64,000 bases of DNA from Pseudomonas lurida (GCF_013522705.1 NZ_JAAMRE010000016.1:55175-119174), one strand, 5' to 3'; counted from the stretch's first letter, positions 1 through 9,332 are shown. Numbers and translations are program-made. The notes: a model not told the origin generated them from the letters alone.

Positions 1-938
1 TCGGAGCGGTATTGCCGGCCATCGAGCACATGGAAACGTGCCAGTCTCCCGTAGTCCAGGCGCCGGTAGATGCGCATGTCGGCGCCCCTGGGCAGGCTGC
101 TGGTACGCAATGGCATATGTTCGTAATACGCCTGGTAGGCCGCCGCCCGCTGCTGCAGAAATTGCTCCAGCGCAATCTTCGGGTCCTGGGACCAACGGTT
201 GGCGTAGTCGTTCTGCACCTCGTGATCGTCCCAGGTGGCGACGCTGGGCGCGGCGGCGTGCAAGGCCTGCAGGTCAGGGTCGGTTTTGTACAACGCGTAG
301 CGGTTGCGATAATCACTGAGGCTTACCGCATTACCGCTGCCATGGGCGCGAAACACCTTGCCAGAGTCCGGCGCGTAGGAACTGTCGTAGATATAGTCGC
401 CCAGGAAAAACACCAGGTCCGGCTGCTCGGCGGCCAAGTGGCGATACGCACTGAAATAGCCACGCTCCCAATGGGAGCACGAGACAAATCCCACACGCGC
501 CGACGTCATTGCCTGCACCGGCGGGGCGGTCCGCGCCTGCCCAACCGGGCTTTGCGCCCCCAGCCCTTCGAACTGATACCAGTACGGTCGCCCCGCCTGC
601 AGCCCGGCGACCTCCACATGCACCGAATGCGCAAACCGTTCGCTGGTCATGACCTCGCCTTGCCGCACAATGCGCGTCATCCCGACATCGCTGGCCACTC
701 GCCAACGTACCGGTACCGCGCGGCTCAACCCTCCACGGCCGTCCACAGCATTGAACAACGGGGCCAGCCGCGTCCAGATCACAAAGCCATCCGGCAGCGG
801 GTCACCCGAGGCCACCCCGAGGGTAAACGGATAATCCACCCCGGCGCTTCGTGTATACGGGCTGAGGATCGAAAATGTAGTAGCAACCGCGAGCCCGGCC
901 AGCACCCGACGTCGGCCGTGATCGACCGAGCCACTCAT
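1..938 (-). CDS. PhoD-family alkaline phosphatase/phosphodiesterase, partial (C-terminus outside window)
   Basis: Secreted metallophosphoesterase of the PhoD family, which releases phosphate from phosphomono- or diesters. About 312 codons lie in the window and the 3' end is cut off at base 1. The N-terminus has a twin-arginine export motif (GRRRVLAGL, residues 9-17) and a hydrophobic stretch. The PhoD core follows: a conserved Cys in FVSCSHWERG (Cys154), the metal-binding LGDYIYD (Asp181) and TWDDHEVQNDY further on. Its ATG overlaps the stop of the upstream acetyltransferase gene by 4 bases (ATGA), so the two are probably cotranscribed. Family assignment is firm; substrate is unknown. Confidence 0.88.
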   Translation of the reverse strand, partial: MSGSVDHGRRRVLAGLAVATTFSILSPYTRSAGVDYPFTLGVASGDPLPDGFVIWTRLAPLFNAVDGRGGLSRAVPVRWRVASDVGMTRIVRQGEVMTSERFAHSVHVEVAGLQAGRPYWYQFEGLGAQSPVGQARTAPPVQAMTSARVGFVSCSHWERGYFSAYRHLAAEQPDLVFFLGDYIYDSSYAPDSGKVFRAHGSGNAVSLSDYRNRYALYKTDPDLQALHAAAPSVATWDDHEVQNDYANRWSQDPKIALEQFLQQRAAAYQAYYEHMPLRTSSLPRGADMRIYRRLDYGRLARFHVLDGRQYRS

Positions 939-1489
939 ACCCTGGCCTCCCAGTCAGCGCGCAACGTGGCGAACACCAGCATGTCTTCATGCACACCGTT
1001 CTTGAGAAACGCGCCGCGCAGGCACCCCTCGTAGCACAGGCCGATGTTCTCCATGACCCGCGCCGATTCTTTATTACGGCTGAAGCACTGACTGCCCACG
1101 CGGTGCAGTCCCAATGCCTCGAAGCCATACGCCATCAACGCGCTGGCAGCCTCAGCCGCAAACCCTTGGTTACGCTCAGACGCCGCTACCCAGCCGCCCA
1201 AGTGCCCATACCCGTGGGCCGTGTTGATGCGCAGACTGACGACGCCGATCAACCCATCGTCGTCGCGCCGATGCATGCCCAGGCTCAGCAACCCCGTAAC
1301 GCGAAATTTTTCCTGCATCCCCTCGATAAATTCCTGCGCGGTTTGCAGCGTATAGGGCGACGGGATACTCGCCGTGTTCTCGGCGATGTTCGGCCCGTTG
1401 GCCAGCTCGCACAACCGCTCGGCCTGGTGCGGTTTCAGCACACGCAACAGTAAGCGCGGGGTCGACAGGTGTGGCAATTGGTTACTCAT
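935..1489 (-). CDS. GNAT-family N-acetyltransferase (RimJ/RimL-like)
   Basis: A 184-residue acetyl-CoA-dependent N-acetyltransferase of the GNAT superfamily, RimJ/RimL type, which acetylates an amino group of a small molecule or protein N-terminus. The opening TPRLLLRVLKPHQ is typical of the subfamily. The acetyl-CoA loop is ERNQGFAAEA (about residues 104-113), followed by RNKESARVMENIG, which is characteristic of this family. Cytosolic, with no signal peptide. It is the first gene of a minus-strand pair with the PhoD-like phosphatase (4-base overlap) and is divergent from the TonB cassette across about 190 bases. The substrate cannot be predicted. Confidence 0.85.
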   Translation of the reverse strand: MSNQLPHLSTPRLLLRVLKPHQAERLCELANGPNIAENTASIPSPYTLQTAQEFIEGMQEKFRVTGLLSLGMHRRDDDGLIGVVSLRINTAHGYGHLGGWVAASERNQGFAAEAASALMAYGFEALGLHRVGSQCFSRNKESARVMENIGLCYEGCLRGAFLKNGVHEDMLVFATLRADWEARV

Positions 1490-1679
1490 TCCCAGAGGCC
1501 CTCGATGTAAATTTTCTGAGCATGCGCAGCTTGTATTTCAATTCTGTGAAGCTCTGAAAATGACCGGTAAGTCTTCTGTAAGACGCGTCCTAGAGCCGTC
1601 AAAACGTCAATTAAAGTTAACCGTTCGGTCATTTTTGCTTGTTAGCGTGTCGCCCCTAATTCAATAACGGGGTAAGGGA

Positions 1680-2087
1680 ATGAGAACCTGGGACGAACCG
1701 AAAAAACGCAAGGCGCACATCGAATTGATCCCGATGATCGACGTGATGATGTTCCTCCTGGTGTTTTTCGTACTCGTGAGTCTGAACGTGATTCCGGCCC
1801 TCGGTATGAAGACTCAACTCCCCAGCGCCAGTAGCTCGCAGCAGCTCAAGCCGCAGAATAAATTCATCCTGACCCTGGGCCTGGAAGGTCAGTTGCAACT
1901 CGACGGCAAGGCCATTGCGGTGGATGCCCTGGTGCCGGCGTTGAAAGCTGCGCAAAAGCCCGACGCGAAGTCGACCATCATCGTTAACAGTGACAAGGGC
2001 GTGGACGTCGCGCGCCTGGTGGAGGTGATGGACACCCTGCGCCTGGGTGGCTTCACCTCCGTGTCCATTGCCACGCGTAAGTCCTGA
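1680..2087 (+). CDS. exbD: ExbD/TolR-type biopolymer transport protein
   Basis: Inner-membrane ExbD-type subunit of a proton-driven TonB motor, 135 residues. A short cytoplasmic N-terminus (AHIELIPMIDVMMF) leads into one membrane helix at about residues 19-40, which carries the conserved proton-path Asp21. The rest is a periplasmic domain. The start is supported by GGGGTAAGGGA just upstream. It is first in an exbD-tonB-receptor-exbB order, with only two bases before tonB. The unusual point is that exbD is separated from its partner exbB by tonB and a whole receptor gene. ExbD rather than TolR is inferred from that context. Confidence 0.87.
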   Translation: MRTWDEPKKRKAHIELIPMIDVMMFLLVFFVLVSLNVIPALGMKTQLPSASSSQQLKPQNKFILTLGLEGQLQLDGKAIAVDALVPALKAAQKPDAKSTIIVNSDKGVDVARLVEVMDTLRLGGFTSVSIATRKS

Positions 2088-2089
2088 CT

Positions 2090-2821
2090 ATGTACGTTCT
2101 GTTTCGTGCGCGCCAACTGCTGGGCAGTGTCCCGGCCGTGATCGCCCTGGTGCTGATTGCCCTGGGTATTCAGTCCCAGACCTTGAAGGTCGAGCCGGTG
2201 TATGACGAGTCGGCAGTCGAGCTGGCCCTGGTCGAACCCGAACCGGAGCCAGAGCCGCCAGTGATCCCGGAACCGGTGGCTGAGCCGCCACCGCCGGTGA
2301 TCGAGGAAGCCGACGCCGAGCCGGCGCCCCCGCCTCCACCGCCTAAACCGTTGCCAAAACCCGAACCCAAGCCCAAGCCCAAACCGCTGCCCAAACCGGT
2401 AGTGGCGAAAGCCGCGCCTGCTCCGCCCCCGGTTGCCGCCGCCAAACCGGCGCCAGCGGTAACCGCCCCCGCGGCAGCTGCACCGGCACCACCCGCGCCG
2501 CCGAAAGTCGACGGCCAAGCCTTGGAGGGTGGCTATCTCAAGGGCCTGCGCAACGAGCTGGACACGTACAAGCAGTACCCCACCGGCCGCCAGGCATCTC
2601 TCGAACGCCCCAGCGGCGAGGTAGTGGTCTGGCTGCTGGTGGATCGCCAGGGCCGTGTTCTCGATTCCGGCCTGCAGACCCAGGCGTCGAGCATGTTGCT
2701 CAACCGGGCCGCCACCAACAGCTTGCGGCGTATCAAGCAAGTCAAGCCGTTCCCCGAGCAAGCCTTCGGGGGCCGCAATGAGCAGCGCTTCACCGCCACC
2801 TTCAACTACAGCGTGCAATAA
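2090..2821 (+). CDS. tonB: TonB-family energy transducer
   Basis: A 243-residue TonB protein that passes inner-membrane motor energy to an outer-membrane receptor. It has an N-terminal membrane anchor (about residues 11-27), a long periplasmic spacer rich in Pro-Glu then Pro-Lys and Ala-Pro (about 45-140), and a C-terminal TonB domain (about 150-243) with YPTGRQASL and SGEVVVWLLVDRQGRV. It starts two bases after exbD and ends 24 bases before the receptor gene, so coupled expression is likely. Pseudomonads usually carry several TonB paralogues; this one looks dedicated to the neighbouring receptor, which is inference from position. Confidence 0.9.
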   Translation: MYVLFRARQLLGSVPAVIALVLIALGIQSQTLKVEPVYDESAVELALVEPEPEPEPPVIPEPVAEPPPPVIEEADAEPAPPPPPPKPLPKPEPKPKPKPLPKPVVAKAAPAPPPVAAAKPAPAVTAPAAAAPAPPAPPKVDGQALEGGYLKGLRNELDTYKQYPTGRQASLERPSGEVVVWLLVDRQGRVLDSGLQTQASSMLLNRAATNSLRRIKQVKPFPEQAFGGRNEQRFTATFNYSVQ

Positions 2822-2845
2822 GCACCCGACACCAGGACGACACTG

Positions 2846-5125
2846 ATGAGGTTCACACGGATTCATCTGGCACTCGTTGCCGCAAGCATGGGACATGGCA
2901 TGGTCATGGCCGACACCCGCGACAGCGACGTCGGTACCATCGGCGTGCAAGGCAAGGCCACGGCGGGCGGCGGCTATATGGTGCAGGAAGAAAGCATCAA
3001 GGGCCGCTCCACGGTAACCAAGGAAGCGCTGGATAAACAGACCGCCACCGGTAACGCCGTGGACAAGCTCAAATACACCCCGGGCCTGAACATCTCCAGC
3101 GAAGACGCCACCGGTCTGTCGGGCTTTCGCTTCACCATGCGCGGGCTCAACTCCGACCAGGTGGGCATGTCGGTGGACGGCATGCCGATCAACGACTCAG
3201 GCAACTACGCGCTGTATTCCAACCTGCTGGGCGATCCGGAAAACATCGAGCAGATCTTCGTCACCCAGGGATCGGCGGAAGCGGACGGTCCGCACATCGG
3301 TTCCAGCGGCGGTAATATCGGCATCGTGACCATTCGCCCAACCAAGGAAACCGGCGCGTTCGTCAAACAGATCATCGGCAGCAACGCCACCCGCAAGACT
3401 TTCGCGCGACTGAACACCGGCGAAGTCAACGGCCTGAGCAACTGGCTGTCGGCCTCGCATACCGAAGGCGACATGTGGCGTGGCTCCGGCGCCGTGCGCG
3501 CGGACAAGGTGGAGTGGAACAGCTTTTTCGACGCCGGCGAAGGCAACACCGCCAACCTGATCCTCAAGTACCACGAGCAGGACAACAACAGTTACAGCCA
3601 GTTGACCAAGAGCCAGTTCCAGCAGAACGGTCGCAAGTTCGACCCCTACCCCGCCACGCCGGCCGTGGGCAGCAATGGCAAGGTCAACAGCTATTACGCG
3701 CTGGCGCAGAACCCATTCCAGACCTTTACCGGCGTGCTCAACACCCAATTCAAACTGGCCGACAACCTCGCCCTGTCGGTGATCCCGTACTACTACTGGG
3801 GCAACGGCAGCGGCGTCGGCTCATCCAGTTATGCACTCAACCGCGGCTCCAACGTGGGCGGTGTGTTCGACCTGAGCAACTTACCTACCGCCGCCCAGTA
3901 CAACGCCGACGGTTCGTCCACCACCGGCGTCTACTACCGCCCTTCGCGTACGCAGACCTGGCGTCCGGGCATCACCACCAAACTGAACTGGGACCTGGAA
4001 GAACACAGCCTGCAATTCGGTTACTGGTACGAGCGCGCACGCCAGAGCCAGACCCAGCCGTTCATTGCCCTGAAAAACAGCGGCAAACCCAGCGACACCT
4101 GGCCGGACGGCGACGCGGTGGTGGATGCCAACGGCAACACCGTGCAGGGTCGCGACCGATTCACCGTGACCCCGGCGCAGAAGGTCTGGGCCCAGGACAC
4201 TTGGTACATCAACCCGGACTGGACCCTGGTGGCCGGCCTGGCCTACATGAACGTCAAGCGTGACGGCACCAACCACGGCAGCCTTACCGAGCAGGCGGAA
4301 AAACGCAGCCAGACGTATAACAAACTGCTGCCCAACGCCGGCCTCAAATACCAGTGGGATGAGCGTGACCAGCTGTTCTACAGCCTCTCGCGCAACATGC
4401 GCATTCCGCAGAACTACGTGCTGTATGACAAAGGCGCCGGTTCGATCGACGCCAAGCCGGAAACCAGCTGGAACCACGAATTGGGCTGGCGCTACACCGA
4501 TGAAGACATGACCGTGGCCGCCACGCTGTTTTATATGCAGTTCAAGGATCGCCAGGTCTCTTCCAAGGACATCAACGGCGATTTCGCCGACATCAACGCC
4601 GGCTCCGTCAACAACAGTGGCCTGGAACTGGAATGGAGCGGCCTGCTGCCGAACCACTTCAACTACTACACCTCCTACACCTACACCAAGGCCGAGCAAC
4701 AGGACGATCTCACCGTCTATAACGCCGGCACAGCCATCCTGCTGCCCACCAGCGGCAAGCAGTTCGCCAACGTGCCGAAGAACATGCTGGCGGCCAACAT
4801 TGGTTATGACGATGGCCGCTACTACGGCACCTTCGGCGGCAAATACACCAGCAAGCTCTACGGCGACCTGACCAACGACGAAGCCATCTCCGGCCGTACC
4901 GTGTTCAACGCCGGTGCCGGCATCTACCTGCCGGTGGACAAGAAAGTGGTGAAGGACGCAACCCTGCGCCTGAACGTCGACAACCTGTTCGACAAGAAGT
5001 ACCTGGACGGCGTCTACACCACCAAGACCAACGCCGCCAGCTACAGCGGTTTCCGTGACGGCGACCCGGCCTACATCGTGGGCCTGGAACGCACCGTGAC
5101 GGTCTCCCTGGAAGCCAATTTCTAA
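2846..5125 (+). CDS. TonB-dependent outer-membrane receptor
   Basis: A 759-residue TonB-dependent receptor with a signal peptide (residues 1 to about 22, ending MVMA), a short segment DVGTIGV that may be the TonB box, a plug domain (about 50-180, with FRFTMRGLNSDQVGMSVDGMP) and a 22-strand-type barrel ending in the terminal aromatic residue Phe (EANF). It lies between tonB and exbB in one operon. The ligand is not evident: there is no Fur box upstream, no siderophore gene nearby, and the neighbours are a phospholipase-D-like protein and a PhoD-like phosphatase. Phosphate- or lipid-derived ligands are a guess from those neighbours only. Confidence 0.9.
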   Translation: MRFTRIHLALVAASMGHGMVMADTRDSDVGTIGVQGKATAGGGYMVQEESIKGRSTVTKEALDKQTATGNAVDKLKYTPGLNISSEDATGLSGFRFTMRGLNSDQVGMSVDGMPINDSGNYALYSNLLGDPENIEQIFVTQGSAEADGPHIGSSGGNIGIVTIRPTKETGAFVKQIIGSNATRKTFARLNTGEVNGLSNWLSASHTEGDMWRGSGAVRADKVEWNSFFDAGEGNTANLILKYHEQDNNSYSQLTKSQFQQNGRKFDPYPATPAVGSNGKVNSYYALAQNPFQTFTGVLNTQFKLADNLALSVIPYYYWGNGSGVGSSSYALNRGSNVGGVFDLSNLPTAAQYNADGSSTTGVYYRPSRTQTWRPGITTKLNWDLEEHSLQFGYWYERARQSQTQPFIALKNSGKPSDTWPDGDAVVDANGNTVQGRDRFTVTPAQKVWAQDTWYINPDWTLVAGLAYMNVKRDGTNHGSLTEQAEKRSQTYNKLLPNAGLKYQWDERDQLFYSLSRNMRIPQNYVLYDKGAGSIDAKPETSWNHELGWRYTDEDMTVAATLFYMQFKDRQVSSKDINGDFADINAGSVNNSGLELEWSGLLPNHFNYYTSYTYTKAEQQDDLTVYNAGTAILLPTSGKQFANVPKNMLAANIGYDDGRYYGTFGGKYTSKLYGDLTNDEAISGRTVFNAGAGIYLPVDKKVVKDATLRLNVDNLFDKKYLDGVYTTKTNAASYSGFRDGDPAYIVGLERTVTVSLEANF

Positions 5126-5142
5126 TTGCGAGGTAAGCGAGC

Positions 5143-5790
5143 ATGGACATGAATCTGCTCCACGACATCACCTTCTATGTGATGTACGCCGCGATGGCGA
5201 TAGCCATCTTCATCACCATCGAACGCGGCATCTACTTCGCCTATGTGCGGCGCCAGGCGCGCGCGTTGAACCAAGTGCTGGGCGCTCAAGTGCACAGCGA
5301 ACGCGACCTGCCCCAGGCGTTGACCCGTCGCCCCAGCCTGCCCCTGAACATGGTGCTGCCGGTGCTGGCGCAAAAAGCCTCCCACGGCTCGCGCAAAGAC
5401 CTGGACGATGTGATCGAAACCCAATATTTAAGCACCCGCGCGCCCCTGGCCCGCAGCCTGTGGATTATCGAAACCATCACCACCGCCGCGCCGCTGCTGG
5501 GGTTGCTGGGTACCATCCTCGGTATCATCGACACCTTCAAGGCGTTGGCCACGGCGGGTGTGTCGGACCCGGGGCAGATTTCCGGCGGCATCGGCACGGC
5601 CCTGTTCGCGACAGGTTTGGGGATCGCCATTGCGCTGTTCTGCGTGGTGTTCCACAACTTCTTCCAGGACAGCCTGGAACGCATCAACGACCAACTGAAA
5701 ATCCTGTTGATCCGCGCCGCCACCGGCGCCCGCGTGCAGAACGAAGCACCGCACCTGGTAACGGCGCCGTTGCACACCCGCACGGCCTGA
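5143..5790 (+). CDS. exbB: ExbB/MotA/TolQ-type proton channel protein
   Basis: A 215-residue inner-membrane ExbB subunit. Three membrane helices are visible: about residues 8-30 (ITFYVMYAAMAIAIFITI), 105-135 (ITTAAPLLGLLGTILGII, the classic MotA/TolQ/ExbB signature) and 148-175. It assembles with ExbD to use the proton gradient for TonB. It starts 17 bases after the receptor stop and is closed by a strong terminator. The separation of exbB from exbD within the cassette is uncommon; in most pseudomonad loci the two genes are adjacent. Confidence 0.9.
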   Translation: MDMNLLHDITFYVMYAAMAIAIFITIERGIYFAYVRRQARALNQVLGAQVHSERDLPQALTRRPSLPLNMVLPVLAQKASHGSRKDLDDVIETQYLSTRAPLARSLWIIETITTAAPLLGLLGTILGIIDTFKALATAGVSDPGQISGGIGTALFATGLGIAIALFCVVFHNFFQDSLERINDQLKILLIRAATGARVQNEAPHLVTAPLHTRTA

Positions 5791-5796
5791 GGTTCC

Positions 5797-5828
5797 CGGC
5801 GGGCGCTTGATGCGCCCGCCGTTCTTTT
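5797..5828 (+). terminator. Rho-independent terminator after exbB
   Basis: A ten-base-pair GC-rich stem (CGGCGGGCGC / GCGCCCGCCG) with a five-base loop is followed by TTCTTTT. It lies between exbB and the phospholipase-D-like gene, so that gene may depend on read-through or its own promoter. Confidence 0.85.
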
Positions 5829-5844
5829 GCCACAGAGGTCCTGA

Positions 5845-7059
5845 ATGTCTGTTTTCTTGAAATTGCGCATCATGGGCCTGGCCGGCGTACTGATCAGTCC
5901 GCTGGCCCAGGCGGACTTTTCGATTCCGGGCTTCGAACTGGTGCACACCGTGCCGGTGGACACCACCCTGGGTACCGATCTGCGCGAGCCCGGGCCGGTG
6001 TGGATCGAACTGTTCGACGGTGCCAGGAGCCGCATCGATATCGGCCAGTTCTATGCCGCCGATCATCCGGGCTCCGTGATGGATCGCGTGATCGAACGCC
6101 TGGAAGCAGCCGGCAAACGCGGTGTGAAAATACGTTTTCTGCTGGAAGAAAAGGGTCTGCGTTTGTCGGACGCCGCCACACTGCAGCGCTTGCGCGCCAT
6201 CCCCAACCTGACGTTCCGCGTACTGCCTTACGCGCAAGTGAGTGGCGGCATCATCCACGCCAAGTACATGATCGTGGACGGTCAACAAGCGTTTGTCGGC
6301 AGCCAGAATTTCGACTGGCGCTCCCTGGAACATATCCATGAAACGGGCTTGCGCATCAGCGATGCCACGGTGGTGGGCCAGGTACAGGCGATTTTCGATC
6401 AGGATTGGCAAGCCCAGCAGGCACTGGCCGAACACCGGACGGTGCCACTGCCGGCGACCGGCCAGCTGCCGGCGCGTACGGGTAACTACCTGGTTGCCAG
6501 CCCGCAACGTTACAACCCGCCCGGAGTGGGTGACTCCCAACTGGAACTGCCGCGTCTGCTGGCGGAGGCGAAAAAAGAGATACGCGTGCAATTGCTCGAC
6601 TACGCACCGCTGTCCTACGGGCCGGACAACATGCGCCCCTATTACGCAGTCATCGACAACGCCCTGCGCGCCGCCGCAGCGCGTGGCGTGGCGATCAAGC
6701 TGATGGTGTCCGACTGGAACACCGACGCGCTGGAACTGCCCTATCTGAAAAGCCTGGCAGTGCTGCCCAATGTGCAGGTCAAAATCGTCACACTGCCCCA
6801 GGCCAAAGAAGGATTTATCCCCTATGCACGGGTGATCCACAGCAAGACCCTGGAGATCGATGGGCAGGTCGCGTGGGTGGGCACCAGCAATTGGCTGGGC
6901 GGCTATCTGGATAATTCGCGCAACCTGGAGGTGGTGATGCGCAACGAAGCGATGGCCAGCCGCGTAGGGGATTTGCACCGGCAATTGTGGGACGGACCCT
7001 ATGCCAGAGCCCTCAACGCTACCGATGAATACCCCGAGCCGCATCCTGGCCAGCATTGA
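5845..7059 (+). CDS. Secreted phospholipase D-like protein with two HKD motifs
   Basis: A 404-residue protein with a signal peptide (cleavage near LAQA, residue 23) and two complete phospholipase D motifs: HAKYMIVD with GSQN (His138, Lys140, Asp145) and HSKTLEID with GTSN (His332, Lys334, Asp339). The two half-sites form one active site in this superfamily, which includes phospholipases, phosphatidyltransferases and nucleases. The predicted location is the periplasm or outside the cell. The ribosome site AGAGG sits 8 bases before the ATG. It follows the TonB cassette after a strong terminator. The substrate is unknown; phospholipid hydrolysis is the family default, not shown here. Confidence 0.85.
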   Translation: MSVFLKLRIMGLAGVLISPLAQADFSIPGFELVHTVPVDTTLGTDLREPGPVWIELFDGARSRIDIGQFYAADHPGSVMDRVIERLEAAGKRGVKIRFLLEEKGLRLSDAATLQRLRAIPNLTFRVLPYAQVSGGIIHAKYMIVDGQQAFVGSQNFDWRSLEHIHETGLRISDATVVGQVQAIFDQDWQAQQALAEHRTVPLPATGQLPARTGNYLVASPQRYNPPGVGDSQLELPRLLAEAKKEIRVQLLDYAPLSYGPDNMRPYYAVIDNALRAAAARGVAIKLMVSDWNTDALELPYLKSLAVLPNVQVKIVTLPQAKEGFIPYARVIHSKTLEIDGQVAWVGTSNWLGGYLDNSRNLEVVMRNEAMASRVGDLHRQLWDGPYARALNATDEYPEPHPGQH

Positions 7060-7154
7060 CCGGCAGCACCTGAGTGGTGGTAGTGTGTGGAAATGTTTCT
7101 GACACATTGATCAGAAACTTCCTACTCACTACCTGCAAAGGAATGCGACTTTCC

Positions 7155-8894
7155 ATGCACTTTCCACTCAAGCAAATCGTGGCTGCCAGTCTGTTCGCGG
7201 CCAGCCTTACGGCCGTTACCACACCCGCTTTCGCGAACATCACCGCTGAGCAAAGCACGGCGATTCTCAAGCAATTCGGCGAAACGCCGGCCAGCGATTT
7301 CCGCGGTTTCCTCGCCACCCTGGCCAAGGGCGATGTGGGTAAAACCGCCGATGTAGGCCCGGCAATCAACGCCTTTCTCTCCAACAAAACCCTGAGTGCC
7401 GACCAGCAGAACGAAATCAACCGTTTGCTGGGTATTTACACCAGGGTCAAATACGGCAAGGCCGCGCTGGAGACGCTGCGCGAGCTGGTGGAAATCCCAA
7501 CGTTCAACGTCGACGGTGTGCCGCAGTACAAGAACCCGGAATTCCTCAAAATCGCCGATAAGATCCAGGCCCTGGCCAAAGCCTTCAATCTGAATTTCCG
7601 TAACGTCGACAACCGCGTATACGAAATTTCTCTGGAAGGCAGCGGCGATGAAGTAGTCGGCATCCATGCCCACGCCGACGTGGTGCCGGTGACCCCGGAA
7701 AATTGGGTGCTCAAAGATGGCACCAAGCTCGACCCGTTCAAAGTCACGCTGATCGGCGACCGCATGTATGGCCGCGGCACCGAGGATGATAAGAACGGCA
7801 TTGTGGTGGCGATGTATGCCATGAAGGTGATCAAGGAAGAGAAGCTGCCGCTGGCACGCCACTTTAAACTGTTGGTGGACACCACCGAGGAGACCTCCGG
7901 CGACGCCATCCCGTATTACTTCGAACACAACCCGACACCGCAGTACAACCTGGCGCTGGATGGCGGTTACCCGGTGGTGATTGCCGAGAAAGGCTACGGC
8001 ACGGTCATGGCGTCTTTCCCGCGTCGCAAAGGCGAAGGCAACGGCGCGGAAATCATCGCGATGACCGGCGGCATGGCCACCAACCAGATTCCGTCGGCGT
8101 CGGTTGCCACGCTGGTCACCGACCAGCCTGCCGAACTGGCGGCGAGCCTGCAGAAAGCCGGCGCGGAGTATGCCAAGCGCAACGGCGGCGACTTCGAGGT
8201 GGCCGCCAAGGTCGAGGGCAAGGATGTGAAACTGACCGTCACCGGCGTGTCGGCGCACTCGTCCGAGCCGGAGTCGGGCGTCAACCCGGTGGCGCGCATG
8301 CTGGAGCTGATCCACAGCGTCGACGGCAAGATTGCCCTCAAGCACAACCACATCACCGATGCTGCGCACTATGCGTCCGACAATTGGGGCCTGGATTACT
8401 TGGGCGGCAAGTTGGGCGTCGGCTTCGCAGACGACTTTATGGGTCCTTTGACTACTTCGCTGACGTTTGTCGGCCAGGATGAAAAAGCCTTCAAACTGGC
8501 GGTGAACCTGCGCGTGCCGAAGGGCAAGTCACCAGAAACGCTGAAAAAACAAATCGCCGACAAACTGAGCGCCTGGGACAAGACCAGTAACGTCGCGGTG
8601 GATTTCACTTATTCGATTGCCGAGCCGATGTACCGCAACCCGGAAGGCGAATGGGTGAAAGCGCTGCTGGCGGTCGCCACTGAAAACCTGGGCATGGAGC
8701 ACAAATTCGGCACGTCGGCCGGTGCGACCTCGGTGCATGAGTTGCCCAACGGCGTGCAATTCGGCCTGGCGCGTCCGGAAGTTAAATACACAGGGCACAC
8801 CGACAACGAATTCAAGACGGTCGATCAGTTCTTGCTGGACTTGCAGATCGTGACCGAAATGATGGGCCGCGTCGGGCAGTTGCCTAAGCTCTGA
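7155..8894 (+). CDS. Secreted M20-family metallopeptidase (dipeptidase/carboxypeptidase type)
   Basis: About 579 residues from the ATG at 7155, chosen because it gives a clean signal peptide (MHFPLKQIVAASLFAA to PAFA); in-frame ATGs at 7074 and 7143 are possible. The zinc-binding motif HAHADVVPV (His173, Asp175) and the following W, GRGTEDDKNG and EETSGD are typical of the M20 family, near PepV-like dipeptidases. A lid/dimerisation domain is inserted before the final GATSVHELPNG and GHTDNEF motifs. The predicted role is periplasmic hydrolysis of short peptides. It is single, with its own terminator. Substrate not determined. Confidence 0.85.
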   Translation: MHFPLKQIVAASLFAASLTAVTTPAFANITAEQSTAILKQFGETPASDFRGFLATLAKGDVGKTADVGPAINAFLSNKTLSADQQNEINRLLGIYTRVKYGKAALETLRELVEIPTFNVDGVPQYKNPEFLKIADKIQALAKAFNLNFRNVDNRVYEISLEGSGDEVVGIHAHADVVPVTPENWVLKDGTKLDPFKVTLIGDRMYGRGTEDDKNGIVVAMYAMKVIKEEKLPLARHFKLLVDTTEETSGDAIPYYFEHNPTPQYNLALDGGYPVVIAEKGYGTVMASFPRRKGEGNGAEIIAMTGGMATNQIPSASVATLVTDQPAELAASLQKAGAEYAKRNGGDFEVAAKVEGKDVKLTVTGVSAHSSEPESGVNPVARMLELIHSVDGKIALKHNHITDAAHYASDNWGLDYLGGKLGVGFADDFMGPLTTSLTFVGQDEKAFKLAVNLRVPKGKSPETLKKQIADKLSAWDKTSNVAVDFTYSIAEPMYRNPEGEWVKALLAVATENLGMEHKFGTSAGATSVHELPNGVQFGLARPEVKYTGHTDNEFKTVDQFLLDLQIVTEMMGRVGQLPKL

Positions 8895-8898
8895 CAGC

Positions 8899-8928
8899 AA
8901 AAAGCCCGCCGTGTATTGGCGGGCTTTT
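8899..8928 (+). terminator. Terminator of the M20 peptidase gene
   Basis: Stem AAGCCCGCC / GGCGGGCTT with loop GTGTATT lies five bases after the stop codon and is followed by a short T run. The A run on the other side allows some function on the minus strand. Confidence 0.8.
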
Positions 8929-8953
8929 CAGACTGAGTAAAAATCAAGCGCAC

Positions 8954-8989
8954 ACAAAAACGCCGATCATCGCTGATCGGCGTTTTTGT
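8954..8989 (-). terminator. Terminator of the tRNA Glu/Gly operon
   Basis: A nearly perfect palindrome: ACAAAAACGCCGATCA, a four-base loop, then its complement. It sits seven bases beyond the last tRNA-Gly. The flanking A and T runs make it usable on both strands; position suggests it ends the minus-strand tRNA transcript. Confidence 0.85.
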
Positions 8990-8995
8990 TGAATA

Positions 8996-9071
<76 letters not shown>

Positions 9072-9074
9072 AAA

Positions 9075-9150
9075 TGGCGTCCCCTAGGGGACTCGAACCC
9101 CTGTTACCGCCGTGAAAGGGCGGTGTCCTAGGCCACTAGACGAAGGGGAC
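9075..9150 (-). tRNA. tRNA-Glu (TTC), copy 1
   Basis: 76 nt with acceptor GTCCCCT / AGGGGAC, anticodon loop containing CTTTCAC (anticodon TTC), T-loop GTTCGAGTC and an encoded 3' GCCA. It lies three bases upstream of tRNA-Gly copy 1 in the direction of transcription and is identical to the copy at 9333-9408. Confidence 0.97.
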
Positions 9151-9254
9151 ACGCTACTGAAACACATGGTGTGTGTTCCAGTGCCCAGAGGCCGCATCCG
9201 AAGATGGGTCCTGGTTTCACTCAGTGCCACCCGAGGGCAACACTGCTTAAAAAT

Positions 9255-9330
<76 letters not shown>

Positions 9331-9332
9331 AT

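Noticed and set aside
1600..1640. Possible Pho box upstream of exbD (GTCA repeats, one CGGTCAT).
   Set aside because: Only one unit resembles CTGTCAT; the other GTCA copies are not at a consistent 11-base spacing. A PhoB matrix scan would decide.
5428..7107. Minus-strand open frame of 559 codons.
   Set aside because: Antisense to exbB and the PLD-like gene, both with clear motifs.
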